Below, in pieces: positions 31,004-42,427 of a stretch of DNA of 64,000 bases. The notes beneath the pieces are model-generated. The model saw nothing but the letters and a program-made list of their open reading frames with translations. It did not search any database and was not told the origin of the DNA. Source of the DNA: Corynebacterium argentoratense DSM 44202 (GTDB lineage Bacteria > Actinomycetota > Actinomycetes > Mycobacteriales > Mycobacteriaceae); contig NC_022198.1 of NCBI RefSeq assembly GCF_000590555.1, positions 1,008,583 through 1,072,582 on the forward strand, read 5' to 3'. A program made the translations under genes and the position numbers. Within the stretch, counting starts at the first letter, position 1, and every line of letters starts with the position of its first letter.

Positions 31004-32197
31004 GTGAGCATTAACAAGCATTCGACACTGGCTGGTGTCGGATTAGGTTTCAGCCTTGTGTATCTGGGCATGCTCGTGAACATGGCGTACAACGGCTTCC
31101 AGATGGATCTTCAGGTCTTCCAGGACGCAGGGTTTGCCATCGTCCGTGACGAGCCTCTATTCGACGGCTTTCACACTCGCTCAGGCTTCGCTTTTATTTA
31201 TCCCCCCTTTGCTGCCTTGCTGATGGCTCCGATGTCCGTGATCGGGGCTGTACCCTTGCAGCTTGCGTGGGCTGCTGTGGAGGCGTTCAGTGTCGCTGTG
31301 ACGATTTATGGTGGCCTGCGCCTTGCCCGAGTGGACAAGGATCACGCGTGGTGCTGGGCCGCGTGCTTGCTCGGCATCGGTCTGTGGATCGAGCCGATTC
31401 GCAACGGCTTGTTTTTCGGCCAGGTTGATATCGTTTTGGTCGCTTTGGTTGTTGCGGATTTGGCAGGAATGACGCCGCGTCGCTTCCGCGGTGTGCTGAT
31501 CGGTATCGCCGCAGGCATCAAGATCACTCCCCTCGCTTTCCTGTTAATTCTTGCTTTGCGCAAAGACGTCGCGAGCATCCTGCGCGCCATCGTTACTCTG
31601 GCAGCAACCATCGTTATCGGTTTCGCGGCCCGACCCTCGGATAGTCGTCTGTTTTGGACGGAAGTTGTTCTGGACACCAACCGTGCCGGGGACAAGTCTT
31701 TTTTCCGCAATCAGGCTCTGACGGGATTGCTCAGCCGCCATGGTCTAACCCCGGATACTGCCCTGTTTGTGGGTGTGTGGGCCGTGCTCGTTGCGATCGT
31801 GTTGATTATCGCACTGTACGCCTTGGTTGTTTTGACCAAGCGCGGTGATCAGCTGGGGGTTCTATTCGTGTTTGCGTTGTTGGTGTGCACAGCGCAGCCG
31901 TACGCGGTTACCCACCACTGGGCGATCATGAGCGTACTCGTTCCCCTGGTTGCTGTTCAGTTCGCTCGCGGCTTTGAGTACAAGTGGTGGTGTGTGTTGC
32001 TGCTTGTCATACAGGGCGCTGGCCCCAACTGGTTGGCTGATCCGGACCGTGGTTTTTCCTCAAACCCTGTTCTCAGCGCACTTGGAGATATCCAAGGGGT
32101 TACTGCGATTATTGCTTTGGTGTGCTGTGCTTTGTTGGTGCGCCGCGGTATGGTGCTTACTCCCCCACCGCAGCAGCCAGTTGCCGCCACCGTGTAG
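31004..32197 (+). CDS. GT87-type polytopic mannosyltransferase (DUF2029)
   Basis: 397 residues with about ten membrane helices. The acidic first loop (FQMDLQVFQDAGFAI) and the downstream PLFDGFHTRSGFAFIYPP segment match the GT-C family GT87, whose actinobacterial members use polyprenyl-phosphomannose to extend phosphatidylinositol mannosides or lipomannan side chains. The acceptor cannot be read from the sequence. It starts 12 bp after the permease and is followed by a strong terminator, so it looks like the last gene of this operon. Confidence 0.78.
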   Translation: MSINKHSTLAGVGLGFSLVYLGMLVNMAYNGFQMDLQVFQDAGFAIVRDEPLFDGFHTRSGFAFIYPPFAALLMAPMSVIGAVPLQLAWAAVEAFSVAVTIYGGLRLARVDKDHAWCWAACLLGIGLWIEPIRNGLFFGQVDIVLVALVVADLAGMTPRRFRGVLIGIAAGIKITPLAFLLILALRKDVASILRAIVTLAATIVIGFAARPSDSRLFWTEVVLDTNRAGDKSFFRNQALTGLLSRHGLTPDTALFVGVWAVLVAIVLIIALYALVVLTKRGDQLGVLFVFALLVCTAQPYAVTHHWAIMSVLVPLVAVQFARGFEYKWWCVLLLVIQGAGPNWLADPDRGFSSNPVLSALGDIQGVTAIIALVCCALLVRRGMVLTPPPQQPVAATV

Positions 32198-32208
32198 CTA
32201 ATAAAAAG

Positions 32209-32242
32209 AATGCCTCTACCAGGAACTCCTGGTAGAGGCATT
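32209..32242. terminator. strong bidirectional terminator, mannosyltransferase / secG
   Basis: A perfect inverted repeat of 16 bp per arm (AATGCCTCTACCAGGA and its complement) leaves only 2 bases at the centre, so the real loop is larger. It is flanked by A-rich and T-rich tracts. It separates the plus-strand pentose phosphate operon from the minus-strand secG. Confidence 0.85.
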
Positions 32243-32259
32243 AATTTTGAGGCTGCGGA

Positions 32260-32493
32260 TTAGGCGTATGCTTGGAGAAGATTCAGGCCGATGATGCAGG
32301 CAATCCAGATGATCGCCATGATAATCGTCATGCGGTCAAGGTTTTTCTCAACCACAGTTGAACCCGAGAGGTTGGACTGGACACCGCCGCCGAAGAGGCT
32401 AGACAGGCCGCCGCCTTTGCCCTTGTGAAGAAGGACGAACATGGTCATAGCGAGGCTAGACACGACGAGGATGATCTGAAGAGTCAGTGCCAT
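32260..32493 (-). CDS. secG: SecG, protein-export translocon subunit
   Basis: 77 residues from the ATG at 32493. Two membrane helices flank the hallmark loop HKGKGGGLSSLFGGG. SecG joins SecY and SecE in the Sec channel. Longer upstream frames would add a non-conserved N-terminus, and the family begins at MALTLQII. The Shine-Dalgarno sequence is weak. It lies downstream of tpiA with a hairpin between; ppc, found here in C. glutamicum, is absent. Confidence 0.93.
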   Translation of the reverse strand: MALTLQIILVVSSLAMTMFVLLHKGKGGGLSSLFGGGVQSNLSGSTVVEKNLDRMTIIMAIIWIACIIGLNLLQAYA

Positions 32494-32568
32494 AAAAATT
32501 AAAACCTGCTTATCTCTGCGAGTAAAAATCGGACTTCGATGAGTATAGCCCACCGGAGCATAAACATT

Positions 32569-32608
32569 CACGTAGGCCGGGGCGTGTGAACATCCCCCGG
32601 CCTACGTG
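32569..32608 (-). terminator. hairpin between tpiA and secG
   Basis: CACGTAGGCCGGGG (32569-32582) pairs perfectly with CCCCGGCCTACGTG (32595-32608) around a 12-nt loop. No long U-tract follows, so it may be a partial terminator or an RNA-processing site. Confidence 0.6.
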
Positions 32609-32617
32609 TTGGTTGCT

Positions 32618-33391
32618 CTATCGAGCGGCGTTGGCTGCCAGCTTGGCGAAGGCCTCGCCATCAAGCGAAGCGCCACCAACCAACCCACCGTCGACGTCGG
32701 GCTGTCCAACGATTTCTGCGACAGAGTCAGCCTTGACGGAGCCGCCGTAGAGGATGCGGATGCCGGCTGCGACATCTGCTCCGGCGAGCTCCTCAATAGC
32801 TACGCGGATGGCGTGGCAAACTTCCTGGGCGTCAGCTGCAGAGGCAACCTTGCCTGTACCAATCGCCCAAACGGGTTCGTAGGCGATGACAGTGTTGGAC
32901 AAATCCTCGGCGCTGAGGCCCTCTAGCGATGCCTTCAGCTGGCTGACGACGTAGTCGACGTGGGTGCCAGCTTCGCGGATTTCCAGGGGTTCACCAACGC
33001 AGACGATGGGGTGGATCTCTTGGCCGAGTGCGGCCTTGGCCTTGGCAGCAACGACCGCGTCGGTTTCGCCGTGGTATTCACGACGCTCGGAGTGCCCAAC
33101 CACAACCCAAGTGCATCCGAGTTTAGCCAGCATTTCGGCGGACACTTCGCCTGTGTAGGCACCGGAGGCATGCTGGGACACATCCTGTGCACCATAGGTG
33201 ACCTGAAGCTTGTCGCCTTCGACGAGGGTCTGTACGGAGCGGATATCGGTGAAAGGCACGGTCACTGCGACGTCAACTGCCTCGTAGTATTCCTTCGGAA
33301 GTGCAAAAGCGAGCTTTTGCACGGTCGCGATGGCCTCGAGGTGGTTGAGATTCATCTTCCAGTTGCCGGCGATGAGTGGCTTACGAGCCAT
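32618..33391 (-). CDS. tpiA: triosephosphate isomerase
   Basis: 257 residues. The TIM-barrel motifs are AGNWKMN near the N-terminus, [10 protein letters not shown] (catalytic His), and [12 protein letters not shown] (catalytic Glu and mobile loop). It interconverts dihydroxyacetone phosphate and glyceraldehyde 3-phosphate. AAGGAG lies upstream of the ATG at 33391. It is third in the gap-pgk-tpiA glycolytic cluster. Confidence 0.96.
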   Translation of the reverse strand: MARKPLIAGNWKMNLNHLEAIATVQKLAFALPKEYYEAVDVAVTVPFTDIRSVQTLVEGDKLQVTYGAQDVSQHASGAYTGEVSAEMLAKLGCTWVVVGHSERREYHGETDAVVAAKAKAALGQEIHPIVCVGEPLEIREAGTHVDYVVSQLKASLEGLSAEDLSNTVIAYEPVWAIGTGKVASAADAQEVCHAIRVAIEELAGADVAAGIRILYGGSVKADSVAEIVGQPDVDGGLVGGASLDGEAFAKLAANAAR

Positions 33392-33424
33392 GGGATTCTC
33401 CTTGATGAGTTTCGGGGTTGTGGT

Positions 33425-34636
33425 CTAGGAGGCGAGTACAGCAACGCCTGGCAGCTGCTTGCCCTCAAGGTACTCGAGGGATGCGCCACCACCGGTGGAA
33501 ATGTGGCTGAAGCCTTCTTCGTCGAGGCCTAGCACGCGAACGGAGGCTGCGGAGTCGCCGCCACCGACCACGCTGAAGCAGCCTTGCGCTGTTGCGTCGA
33601 TGATGGCTTGCGCGACACCGCGGGTGCCTGCTGCGAATGCGGGGAACTCAAAGACGCCCATGGGGCCGTTCCAGAAGACGGTCTTGGCGGAGTTGAGTGT
33701 CTCTGCGAACAATTCGACAGACTTCGGTCCGATGTCCAGGGACATCCAGCCTTCGGGGATTGCGTCGAGAGCGACAACCTGATTGGCTGCGTCGGCAGCG
33801 AAGGTTTCGGCAGCTACGAGGTCTACGGGAAGAACGATCTTGTCGCCATGGCGCGCGAGGAGGTCCTTGCAGGTGTCGATCATTTCTTCCTGCAGGAGTG
33901 ACTTCTGTACGTTGTAGCCCTGTGCAGCGAGGAAGGTGTAACACATGCCTCCGCCAATGATGAGCTTGTCAGCCTTGGTGGACAGAGCTTCGATTACGCC
34001 CAGCTTGTCAGAGACCTTGGAACCACCGAGGACCACGACATAAGGCTGCGCAGGCTGTTCGGCGACCTTCTTAAGAACGTCGATTTCCTTGCCGACCAGT
34101 TTGCCGGCGTAATGCGGCAGGCGCTGGGCAACATCGTAGACAGATGCCTGTGCACGGTGGACAACGCCGAAGCCATCGGAAACGAAGACACCATCGGGAA
34201 CGAGGGCCACCAATTGGTCGGCGAATTCGCCGCGCTCTGCTTCGTCCTTGGAGGTCTCGCGGGGATCGAAGCGAACGTTTTCCAGAAGCAGGACGTCACC
34301 TTCAGTGAGGCCGTTGGCGCGCTCGTGTGCGTCCTCGCCTACAACATCCGATGCGAGGGCAACGTACTGACCGAGAGCGTCGGACAGGGCTTCTGCAACT
34401 GGAGCCAGAGAGAACTTCGGGTTAACTTCGCCTTTGGGGCGACCCAAGTGGGCCATGACGACGACCTTTGCGCCGCCCTCAGCTAGTGCTTTAAGGGTGG
34501 GCAGCGAGGCGGTGATGCGACCGGGATCAGTAATCACCCCGTTGTCGTCGAGGGGAACGTTGAAGTCGGAGCGTACGAGGACGTAGCGCCCGTCGACGCC
34601 TTCATCGAGGAGGTCCTGCAGGGTTTTAACAGCCAT
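33425..34636 (-). CDS. pgk: phosphoglycerate kinase
   Basis: 403 residues from the ATG at 34636, which has AAGGA upstream. [13 protein letters not shown] near the N-terminus and the nucleotide site [13 protein letters not shown] near the C-terminus are diagnostic. It makes ATP from 1,3-bisphosphoglycerate. It lies between gap and tpiA; the 160-bp gap to gap holds a terminator hairpin and probably a second promoter. Confidence 0.96.
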   Translation of the reverse strand: MAVKTLQDLLDEGVDGRYVLVRSDFNVPLDDNGVITDPGRITASLPTLKALAEGGAKVVVMAHLGRPKGEVNPKFSLAPVAEALSDALGQYVALASDVVGEDAHERANGLTEGDVLLLENVRFDPRETSKDEAERGEFADQLVALVPDGVFVSDGFGVVHRAQASVYDVAQRLPHYAGKLVGKEIDVLKKVAEQPAQPYVVVLGGSKVSDKLGVIEALSTKADKLIIGGGMCYTFLAAQGYNVQKSLLQEEMIDTCKDLLARHGDKIVLPVDLVAAETFAADAANQVVALDAIPEGWMSLDIGPKSVELFAETLNSAKTVFWNGPMGVFEFPAFAAGTRGVAQAIIDATAQGCFSVVGGGDSAASVRVLGLDEEGFSHISTGGGASLEYLEGKQLPGVAVLAS

Positions 34637-34732
34637 GATTGATCCTTGTGTTGTAGTAGTGCCGCGCCAACTGTACTGATAGTGCGGTTGTAGCAGCTCA
34701 CGCGCTATGACGCTGTGGGGGTGAAAGTACAA

Positions 34733-34770
34733 AGCCCGCGCGGGCTTCCTAGTGGAAACTCGCGCGGGCT
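34733..34770 (-). terminator. terminator downstream of gap
   Basis: AGCCCGCGCG (34733-34742) pairs with CGCGCGGGCT (34761-34770) around an 18-nt loop. It lies 28 bp past the gap stop and upstream of pgk, so gap is probably also made as a single-gene message. Confidence 0.65.
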
Positions 34771-34797
34771 CTGCATGCTTATAAGCCTAGTGAAAAA

Positions 34798-36154
<1,357 letters not shown>

Positions 36155-37159
36155 TTACACGTCGTTGAGCAGTTCTTCCGTTACAGCAGCGTGGGTATCA
36201 GGGATGCCCATGTCTTTCGCTCTTTTATCAGCCATAGACAGCAAGCGCCTGATACGGCCTGCGACCGCATCCTTGGTCATCTGTGGGTCCGCTAAACGGC
36301 CGAGCTCTTCCAAAGACGCCTGACGGTGCTCCACGCGCAGCGTTCCAGCCTCCGCCAGGTGTTCCGGGACGTCATCACCCAAAATGGCCAGGGCACGCTC
36401 CACACGTGCAGCCGCCGCCACAGCCGCCCTCGCAGAACGCCGCAAATTAGCATCGTCAAAATTGGCCAATCGATGTGCCGGAGCGTGAGTTTGGCGTTCC
36501 GCGCGCGTTGATTCCCACTGCAGGCGCGACACTTGTGCGCCCATGCGAGTAAGCAGAGCGCCTACCGCGTCCGAATCCCGCACCACAACACGATCCTGCC
36601 CGCGTGACTCCTTGGTCTTTGCGCCAATACCCAGCCTGCGAGCAGCGCCCACAAGAGCCAAAGCGACCTCAGGACACGGGCAGATTACCTCTACCCCACT
36701 GACGCGCCCCGGATCAGTAACGACGCCGCGTGCCATGAACGCACCACGCCACACCCCCTCGGCGTCAGCCACCGTGCCGCTGACAACCCGAGGAGGCAGA
36801 CCCACAACATACAGTCCATTGCGGCTGAGCAAACCTACCCGACGCAGCAAGTCCTCAACCTTGTCATCGGTGTGGAGTGTGTAGACAGTTGCTTTACGAT
36901 GACTGCCATCCGACGCCGAAGACAGCGAAACCTTCCGGTTGAACTCCCCGGTCAAGACGTCCTGAACCCGTTGGGCAACATCTTCGCGATCGAGTTCGAT
37001 CGTCAGCGAAGCCGCTGCGGAACCCGGAACCCCTGGATCAGGCAGTTCCACCGAACCAGCACAACGAATCAACGTCGCAAGTTCCGCTATACGAACCGAC
37101 GGGCGTGTCACAGTGGCAGCCGCCAGTTCATCTTTGACCTGTGCGGTTAAAGCAACCAT
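36155..37159 (-). CDS. whiA: WhiA, DNA-binding regulator
   Basis: 334 residues from the ATG at 37159, chosen because AGAGGGA lies 7 nt upstream; the frame extends slightly further. It has a degenerate LAGLIDADG-homing-endonuclease-like N-terminal region and a C-terminal helix-turn-helix (about residues 250-320, with [20 protein letters not shown]). WhiA controls division and sporulation genes with WhiB-type partners in actinobacteria. It lies in the conserved uvrC-rapZ-yvcK-whiA group. Confidence 0.93.
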   Translation of the reverse strand: MVALTAQVKDELAAATVTRPSVRIAELATLIRCAGSVELPDPGVPGSAAASLTIELDREDVAQRVQDVLTGEFNRKVSLSSASDGSHRKATVYTLHTDDKVEDLLRRVGLLSRNGLYVVGLPPRVVSGTVADAEGVWRGAFMARGVVTDPGRVSGVEVICPCPEVALALVGAARRLGIGAKTKESRGQDRVVVRDSDAVGALLTRMGAQVSRLQWESTRAERQTHAPAHRLANFDDANLRRSARAAVAAAARVERALAILGDDVPEHLAEAGTLRVEHRQASLEELGRLADPQMTKDAVAGRIRRLLSMADKRAKDMGIPDTHAAVTEELLNDV

Positions 37160-37292
37160 CGCCACATCCCTCTTTCACTTCAACAACTGCCGCGACGCTC
37201 GCAGCAACAAAACAGCCCTCAACATGCTACCGCACAGTGCGCCGCAACTTCCCCCGCTACGGTTCACCATCCGCATCATCCAACGGCAGCCG

Positions 37293-38291
37293 TCACGCTG
37301 AGAGTGCCGCAAGCGCAGCAGCCAGCTTATGGGGATCATGCCGTGGAGACTTCCAAGCCACCGAATCACGACCCTGCTGCCCATCTTCAACCAATGTAAG
37401 ATCAGCGTACTCGACGCGGGCCCCAATAGACTCTGCAGCCCTAACCACATGCTCCCGTTCGCTCCGCGACAACAGGGTGGAAGAATCAACCAACACAGTA
37501 TCCAAACGCAGCATCGGCGCATGCTGGCGCAACATATGGATATGGCGCTCCGTGGAAAAGCCCTGGGTCTCACCAGGCTCGGAAGTCAAGTTCAGAACCA
37601 CTACTCGGTGCGCCGAGGTGTCATTCAACGCCTCCACAATCTCGGGAACTAGCAGGTGCGGAATGACCGAACTAAACCAAGAGCCCGGGCCCAACGTCAC
37701 CAAGTCAGCCTCCATGATCGCAGACAAAGCCTCAGGTGTTGCCGCGGGTTGTTCAGGTACCACCCGCACCCGACGGACTTCACCCGGCGTAGTCGCCACA
37801 GCGACCTGGCCACGCACAGCCCGCATCATCCGGGGATCATCCTCAAGCCCCGCGACGTCAGCCTCAATATCCAAAGGAATCGGGCACACTGGCAGCACAC
37901 GGCCACGAGAACGCAGCATCGACGCCAGCATGTCAAGGGCCTGGACGTGGCTCCCCAAAACATCCGACAAGCCCACCAGCAACAAATTGCCCAGCGCATG
38001 CCCCGCCAGCGCACCGTGGCCGCCGAAACGATGCTGGAGCGTCTCCTCCCACAAATTGCCCTGCGGAGTATCCGGAGACAACGCAGCCAACGCCATCCTC
38101 AAATCACCCGGGGGGATCGTATCCATCTCCCGGCGAATACGGCCCGAAGAACCACCATCATCAGCGACAGTCACCACCGCAGTGATCGCATCAGGCTCAA
38201 GCAATTTCGCGGCCGTTAACGTTTGAAACAGGCCATGACCGCCGCCCAAACACGCCACCGACCGAGGCGTACTGGAAGCACAACTACCCAC
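37293..38291 (-). CDS. yvcK: YvcK / CofD-like gluconeogenesis factor
   Basis: 332 residues. LGGGHGLFQTL near residue 16 and ADDGGSSGRIRREMDTIPPGD near residue 45 are the nucleotide-sugar-binding core of the CofD/YvcK fold. YvcK proteins bind UDP-sugars and affect envelope growth on gluconeogenic carbon. The GTG start at 38291 has GGGGAG just upstream, inside the rapZ end. It is encoded between rapZ and whiA. Confidence 0.92.
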   Translation of the reverse strand: MGSCASSTPRSVACLGGGHGLFQTLTAAKLLEPDAITAVVTVADDGGSSGRIRREMDTIPPGDLRMALAALSPDTPQGNLWEETLQHRFGGHGALAGHALGNLLLVGLSDVLGSHVQALDMLASMLRSRGRVLPVCPIPLDIEADVAGLEDDPRMMRAVRGQVAVATTPGEVRRVRVVPEQPAATPEALSAIMEADLVTLGPGSWFSSVIPHLLVPEIVEALNDTSAHRVVVLNLTSEPGETQGFSTERHIHMLRQHAPMLRLDTVLVDSSTLLSRSEREHVVRAAESIGARVEYADLTLVEDGQQGRDSVAWKSPRHDPHKLAAALAALSA

Positions 38292-38300
38292 GGCACTCCC

Positions 38301-39203
38301 CTAGTTTCGCGCAATATCGCGGTGGGTCACAGAGACATCCAAACGCTCATTGACGCTCAGCCGCCGAGCGAGTTCCTCTGCAACCGCCACCGAACGGTGA
38401 TGCCCACCAGTACAACCAACGCCGACCGTGATGAAACTTTTTCCCTCACGCAAATAGCCATCAGTCATAGTGCTGAACATCCGGACAAAATTATCCAAAA
38501 AATCTTGCGCAGCTTGCTCACCCAACACATAATCCGACACCGGACGATCAACGCCACGGAACGGGCGAAGCTCCTCCACCCAATAGGGGTTCGGCAAGAA
38601 ACGCATATCCACCACAATGTCAGCATCCTGTGGAGCACCATGTTTGAAACCGAAAGACTGAATAGTCACGTGCTGACGCTTGTCATCGGCCGACGCAAAA
38701 CTTGACTCAATCGCTCGGCGCAGATCATGCACAGACAAATTCGACGTATCGATCACAATGTCGGCATCTTCCCGAAGCTTCGACAACAACTCACGCTCAC
38801 GCTCAATGCCAGTGAGCAACGTGCCCGACCCCTGCAAAGGATGCGTCCGACGAACAGTATCGAAACGCTGCACAAGCACATCATCCCGCGCCTCCATAAA
38901 CAGCACCGTCGGATTGATGCCCTCAGACTTCAACTGCGAAATAACCGTATCGATTGATCCCGTGAACTCCCGCGTGCGCACATCGGACACAACCGCGACA
39001 CGCTCCACAGAATGCGCCCCCTGGGTCGCAATCTTAACCAAACTGACAATCAGCTCTGGCGGAAGATTATGCGCCACATACCACCCCAAATCCTCCAGCA
39101 CCCGCGCCGCGGAGGACAAACCAGCCCCCGACATGCCAGTAACCAACACAGGATTCGTCGAATCGGGTGACATCGGAACGGGTTTCAAAGCCGGAGCACT
39201 CAT
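38301..39203 (-). CDS. rapZ: RapZ / YvcJ nucleotide-binding protein
   Basis: 300 residues. It has a P-loop NTPase N-terminal half and the conserved C-terminal domain ([25 protein letters not shown], then [16 protein letters not shown]). The Walker A position reads GMSGAGLSS, so the usual lysine is missing, and the Walker B-like DNLP reads AHNLP. In enterobacteria RapZ controls GlmS through small RNA processing; here it probably binds a metabolite and works with YvcK. The ATG at 39203 follows TAGACT by 7 nt and has no ribosome site. Confidence 0.92.
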   Translation of the reverse strand: MSAPALKPVPMSPDSTNPVLVTGMSGAGLSSAARVLEDLGWYVAHNLPPELIVSLVKIATQGAHSVERVAVVSDVRTREFTGSIDTVISQLKSEGINPTVLFMEARDDVLVQRFDTVRRTHPLQGSGTLLTGIERERELLSKLREDADIVIDTSNLSVHDLRRAIESSFASADDKRQHVTIQSFGFKHGAPQDADIVVDMRFLPNPYWVEELRPFRGVDRPVSDYVLGEQAAQDFLDNFVRMFSTMTDGYLREGKSFITVGVGCTGGHHRSVAVAEELARRLSVNERLDVSVTHRDIARN

Positions 39204-39210
39204 AGGCAAC

Positions 39211-39216
39211 AGTCTA
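39211..39216 (-). promoter_or_regulatory. -10 element, leaderless rapZ
   Basis: TAGACT on the minus strand contains the uvrC stop codon and ends 7 nt before the rapZ ATG at 39203. Confidence 0.45.
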
Positions 39217-41151
39217 GCCGCCAGCCCCTTCATCATGCAGCGCCTCAAACACCGACGCAGCCAACTTCGGGCCAAAACCACTGACCGCCTTAATATCAGC
39301 CACCGATGCCTCACGTAACTTCTTCATGCTGCCAAAATGCTTAATCAACGCCGCACGTCGCGCATCCCCAAGCCCCGCGACGTCATCAAGCACAGAGGTC
39401 TTCATCCGTGACGAACGCTGCTGCCTATGGAACGTGATCGCAAAACGGTGGGCCTCGTCACGCACATTCTGGAGCAAAAACAGGCCCTCGGACGTGCGCG
39501 GAAAAATCACCGGATAATCATCATCCGGGACCCAGACCTCCTCCAAACGCTTGGCCAAACCAACCACCGCCACATTCGAGACACCCAACTCCTCCAACAC
39601 AGCTGCGGCCACATTAACCTGCGGCTTACCGCCATCGACGATGTACAAATTCGGCGGATAGGCAAAACGGCGACGGCCCGCCACCTCCCCCTCATCCTCA
39701 ACCGGCGGCGACACATGGCGCTCAAAACGACGCCGCGTCACCTCCGCAATCGACGCGACGTCATTGGAATGCCCATCGCCGGCAGCCTCACGAATCTTAA
39801 AACGCCGATAATCCGAGCGCTTCGACAAACCGTCTTCAAAAACAACCAACGAGGCCACAACATCTGTGCCCTGAATATGCGAGATATCCACACATTCAAT
39901 CCGCAACGGGGCGTCATCCAGCATCAAAAAGTCCTGAATCTGCTGCAAGGCCGCCGAACGGGCAGTCAAATCACCCGCACGCCGCAACTTATGCTGACGC
40001 AAAGACTCCGACGCATTCGCCACCACAGTCTCCATGAGCGCGCGCTTATCACCGCGCTGCGGAACACGAACTTCTACCGAAGAACCGCGCCACTGCGCAA
40101 GGGCCTGCTCCACAACCGCGCACTCCGCAACCTCGTGGCTCACCAACACCGAACGCGGAACAACCCCAGACGCATCCTCCCCCGCCTCTTCGGCGTGCTC
40201 CACGGCATCTCCATAAAACTGCGTCAGGTAACGCTCCAACAACACACCAATCCCCTCGGCCCCGTCCTCACTGGACGGTAGTTCCACCACAACACCACGC
40301 TGGCCCTGAATACGCCCCTGACGCACATGGAACACCTGAATCGCCGCCTGCAACTCATCCGCAACAACCCCCACGACGTCAGCATCAGTACCATCACCGA
40401 ACACAACCGCCTGGCGCTCCATCACCTTCTCAATCGCGCCCAAGTCATCACGCAAACGAGCAGCACGCTCAAAATCAAGCTCTTCTGCCGCCTGATGCAT
40501 CTGCTCCTTCAACGACGCCACCACAGGCCCCGTGCGCCCAGCCAAAAAGGCACACAGACCATCAACAATCTCGCGATGCTCAGCCTCGGAGACCCTGCCC
40601 ACACACGGCGCGGCGCACTTATCGATATGCCCCAGCAAACACGGCCGACCCAACAGATTATGACGCCGGAAAACGCCTTGTGAGCAGGTACGCATAGGGA
40701 ATACGCGAATCAAGGAATCCAGGGTTTTGCGAATAGCCCACGCATGTGAATAAGGGCCAAAATAGCGAACACCTTTACGCTGCGGCCCTCTATAGACCCA
40801 CGCCCGGGGAAACTCCTGTCCAACAGACACCGCAAGCATCGGATAAGACTTATCGTCCCGATACTTCACGTTGAAACGCGGATCGTACTTTTTAATCCAG
40901 GTGTACTCCAGCTGAAGGGCCTCGACCTCACTGCCAACAACAGTCCACGTCACCCCGACCGCGGTAGTCACCATCTGACGGGTCCGAGGATGCAGCTGAG
41001 AAAGATCCTGGAAATAGTTAGACAGTCGAGCCCGGAGGTTTTTCGCCTTACCCACGTAGATGACTCGGCCGTCAGCATCACGGAAACGATAAACGCCCGG
41101 CTCCGTCGGAATCGTACCTGGGGCCGGGCGGTAGGTGGAAGGATCAGCCAC
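39214..41151 (-). CDS. uvrC: excinuclease ABC subunit C
   Basis: 645 residues from the GTG at 41151; GAGGA is 8 nt upstream, within the preceding gene. The GIY-YIG nuclease is at the N-terminus ([23 protein letters not shown], given here only as a marker of residues 14-36). A UVR domain lies near residue 205, the RNase H-like 3'-incision domain reads [17 protein letters not shown], and tandem helix-hairpin-helix motifs close the protein. UvrC makes the dual incision in nucleotide excision repair. Confidence 0.95.
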   Translation of the reverse strand: MADPSTYRPAPGTIPTEPGVYRFRDADGRVIYVGKAKNLRARLSNYFQDLSQLHPRTRQMVTTAVGVTWTVVGSEVEALQLEYTWIKKYDPRFNVKYRDDKSYPMLAVSVGQEFPRAWVYRGPQRKGVRYFGPYSHAWAIRKTLDSLIRVFPMRTCSQGVFRRHNLLGRPCLLGHIDKCAAPCVGRVSEAEHREIVDGLCAFLAGRTGPVVASLKEQMHQAAEELDFERAARLRDDLGAIEKVMERQAVVFGDGTDADVVGVVADELQAAIQVFHVRQGRIQGQRGVVVELPSSEDGAEGIGVLLERYLTQFYGDAVEHAEEAGEDASGVVPRSVLVSHEVAECAVVEQALAQWRGSSVEVRVPQRGDKRALMETVVANASESLRQHKLRRAGDLTARSAALQQIQDFLMLDDAPLRIECVDISHIQGTDVVASLVVFEDGLSKRSDYRRFKIREAAGDGHSNDVASIAEVTRRRFERHVSPPVEDEGEVAGRRRFAYPPNLYIVDGGKPQVNVAAAVLEELGVSNVAVVGLAKRLEEVWVPDDDYPVIFPRTSEGLFLLQNVRDEAHRFAITFHRQQRSSRMKTSVLDDVAGLGDARRAALIKHFGSMKKLREASVADIKAVSGFGPKLAASVFEALHDEGAGG

Positions 41152-41156
41152 AGCGT

Positions 41157-41675
41157 TTAGTCCTCCGGCATATAGCGATCTTCGAGGGCGCGGAAATCGG
41201 CGACGGCCTTCATCACACGCTCGCCATCCGCGGCGAAGAACGCCCACATGGCGACGTATTCAAACTCGGGCAGCTCAAGTCGAGCCCAGTGATCGCCCTT
41301 CGGGAAGGACAAACCATAGACCAAGTCCCACGGGTAGAAACGGGTACCGATGAAATTGCGGACCTCTACTCCATCGGAATTCACACGTACCCGAGGACGC
41401 GTAATCCCCAGACAGCACAGAGAAATAATGATCCCGATACCGACGAACGCCCACTGATCGACCGTCGTGACGGTCGCACCAGTGTCCCCAATCGCAACCA
41501 CCACGGCCAAGAAAATGTGCGCGGCCATGACCACGACGATCGCGCCGGCTGCGATAAACTTCAAGCGACGCGACGTCACCACCAATTCCCAAGGTTTGTT
41601 GGTGGTAGTGGTTGGGTCAGCAACGGCGTAGGCTAGCTGCTCGTCAACAGAGACATGGTGCTGCTCGTTAGTCAC
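41157..41675 (-). CDS. PH-domain (bPH2) membrane protein
   Basis: 172 residues from the GTG at 41675. Two adjacent membrane helices (about residues 40-62 and 70-92) are followed by a PH-like domain with [16 protein letters not shown] and [15 protein letters not shown]. This matches the conserved corynebacterial and mycobacterial membrane PH protein beside uvrC (cg1796 position). Function is unknown. The start is favoured by TAAGCT 8 nt upstream. Riboflavin genes, expected between this gene and rpe from C. glutamicum, are absent. Confidence 0.82.
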   Translation of the reverse strand: MTNEQHHVSVDEQLAYAVADPTTTTNKPWELVVTSRRLKFIAAGAIVVVMAAHIFLAVVVAIGDTGATVTTVDQWAFVGIGIIISLCCLGITRPRVRVNSDGVEVRNFIGTRFYPWDLVYGLSFPKGDHWARLELPEFEYVAMWAFFAADGERVMKAVADFRALEDRYMPED

Positions 41676-41683
41676 GGAAGCTA

Positions 41684-41689
41684 AGCTTA
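41684..41689 (-). promoter_or_regulatory. -10 element, leaderless PH-domain gene
   Basis: TAAGCT on the minus strand lies 8 nt before the GTG at 41675. Confidence 0.4.
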
Positions 41690-41713
41690 CCCCGATCACC
41701 CGAGGGTGTTGAA

Positions 41714-42391
41714 TTACCCGCGCACAGCGTCCTTCGCGCACTCGCGCAACGCATCAACTTCCGCACCCGGATCTGACGCCTTGAACACAGCTGAACCGGC
41801 CACGAAAGCATCGGTACCCGCGGCGGCAGCAGAAGCAATGGTCTCGCGGGAAATACCGCCGTCGATCTCGATCAGCGTCGACAAACCCCGGCTATCAATG
41901 ACGTCGCGGAGCTTACGGACCTTGTCTAGTTGATCCGGCATGAAGGACTGTCCACCGAAGCCGGGTTCGACGCTCATCACCAAGGCGAGATCGAACTCGT
42001 CCAGAACCTCCAAGTAGGGTTCGATGTCGGTACCGGGGCGCAGGGAGAAGCCCGCGCGGACACCCGCTGCACGAATATGGCGGGCCAAAGCTACCGGATC
42101 CTCAGTGGCTTCCACGTGGAATATCACGCACGAGGCGCCCGCCTTGATGTAGTTGTCCACCCACTTCTCCGGGTGTTCAATCATCAGGTGGACATCCAGC
42201 GGGAGGTCCGTCGAGCGGAACGCTGCGGCAGTGATGTCAGCGCCGAAACTTAAGTTCGGGACGAAGTGCCCATCCATGACATCGACGTGGATCCAGTCGG
42301 CGTTCGACACTGCTGCGATCTGCTCGCCGAGGCGGGAAAAATCAGCTGCGAGGATGGAAGGGGAAATAATCGGTGCTGTGCGCTCAGACAT
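41714..42391 (-). CDS. rpe: ribulose-phosphate 3-epimerase
   Basis: 225-residue TIM-barrel enzyme. ISPSILAADF near the start, HVDVMDGHFVPNLSFG (metal ligands), LDVHLMIEHPE, MSVEPGFGGQSF and IEIDGGIS are all present. It interconverts ribulose 5-phosphate and xylulose 5-phosphate. The ATG at 42391 follows TACACT by 7 nt. A GAGGT next to the ATG is too close to act as a ribosome site. Confidence 0.96.
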   Translation of the reverse strand: MSERTAPIISPSILAADFSRLGEQIAAVSNADWIHVDVMDGHFVPNLSFGADITAAAFRSTDLPLDVHLMIEHPEKWVDNYIKAGASCVIFHVEATEDPVALARHIRAAGVRAGFSLRPGTDIEPYLEVLDEFDLALVMSVEPGFGGQSFMPDQLDKVRKLRDVIDSRGLSTLIEIDGGISRETIASAAAAGTDAFVAGSAVFKASDPGAEVDALRECAKDAVRG

Positions 42392-42398
42392 ACCTCAG

Positions 42399-42404
42399 AG
42401 TGTA
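42399..42404 (-). promoter_or_regulatory. -10 element, leaderless rpe
   Basis: TACACT on the minus strand lies 7 nt before the ATG at 42391. Confidence 0.5.
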
Positions 42405-42427
42405 GAACAGTATCGCGCCTACGTGTT

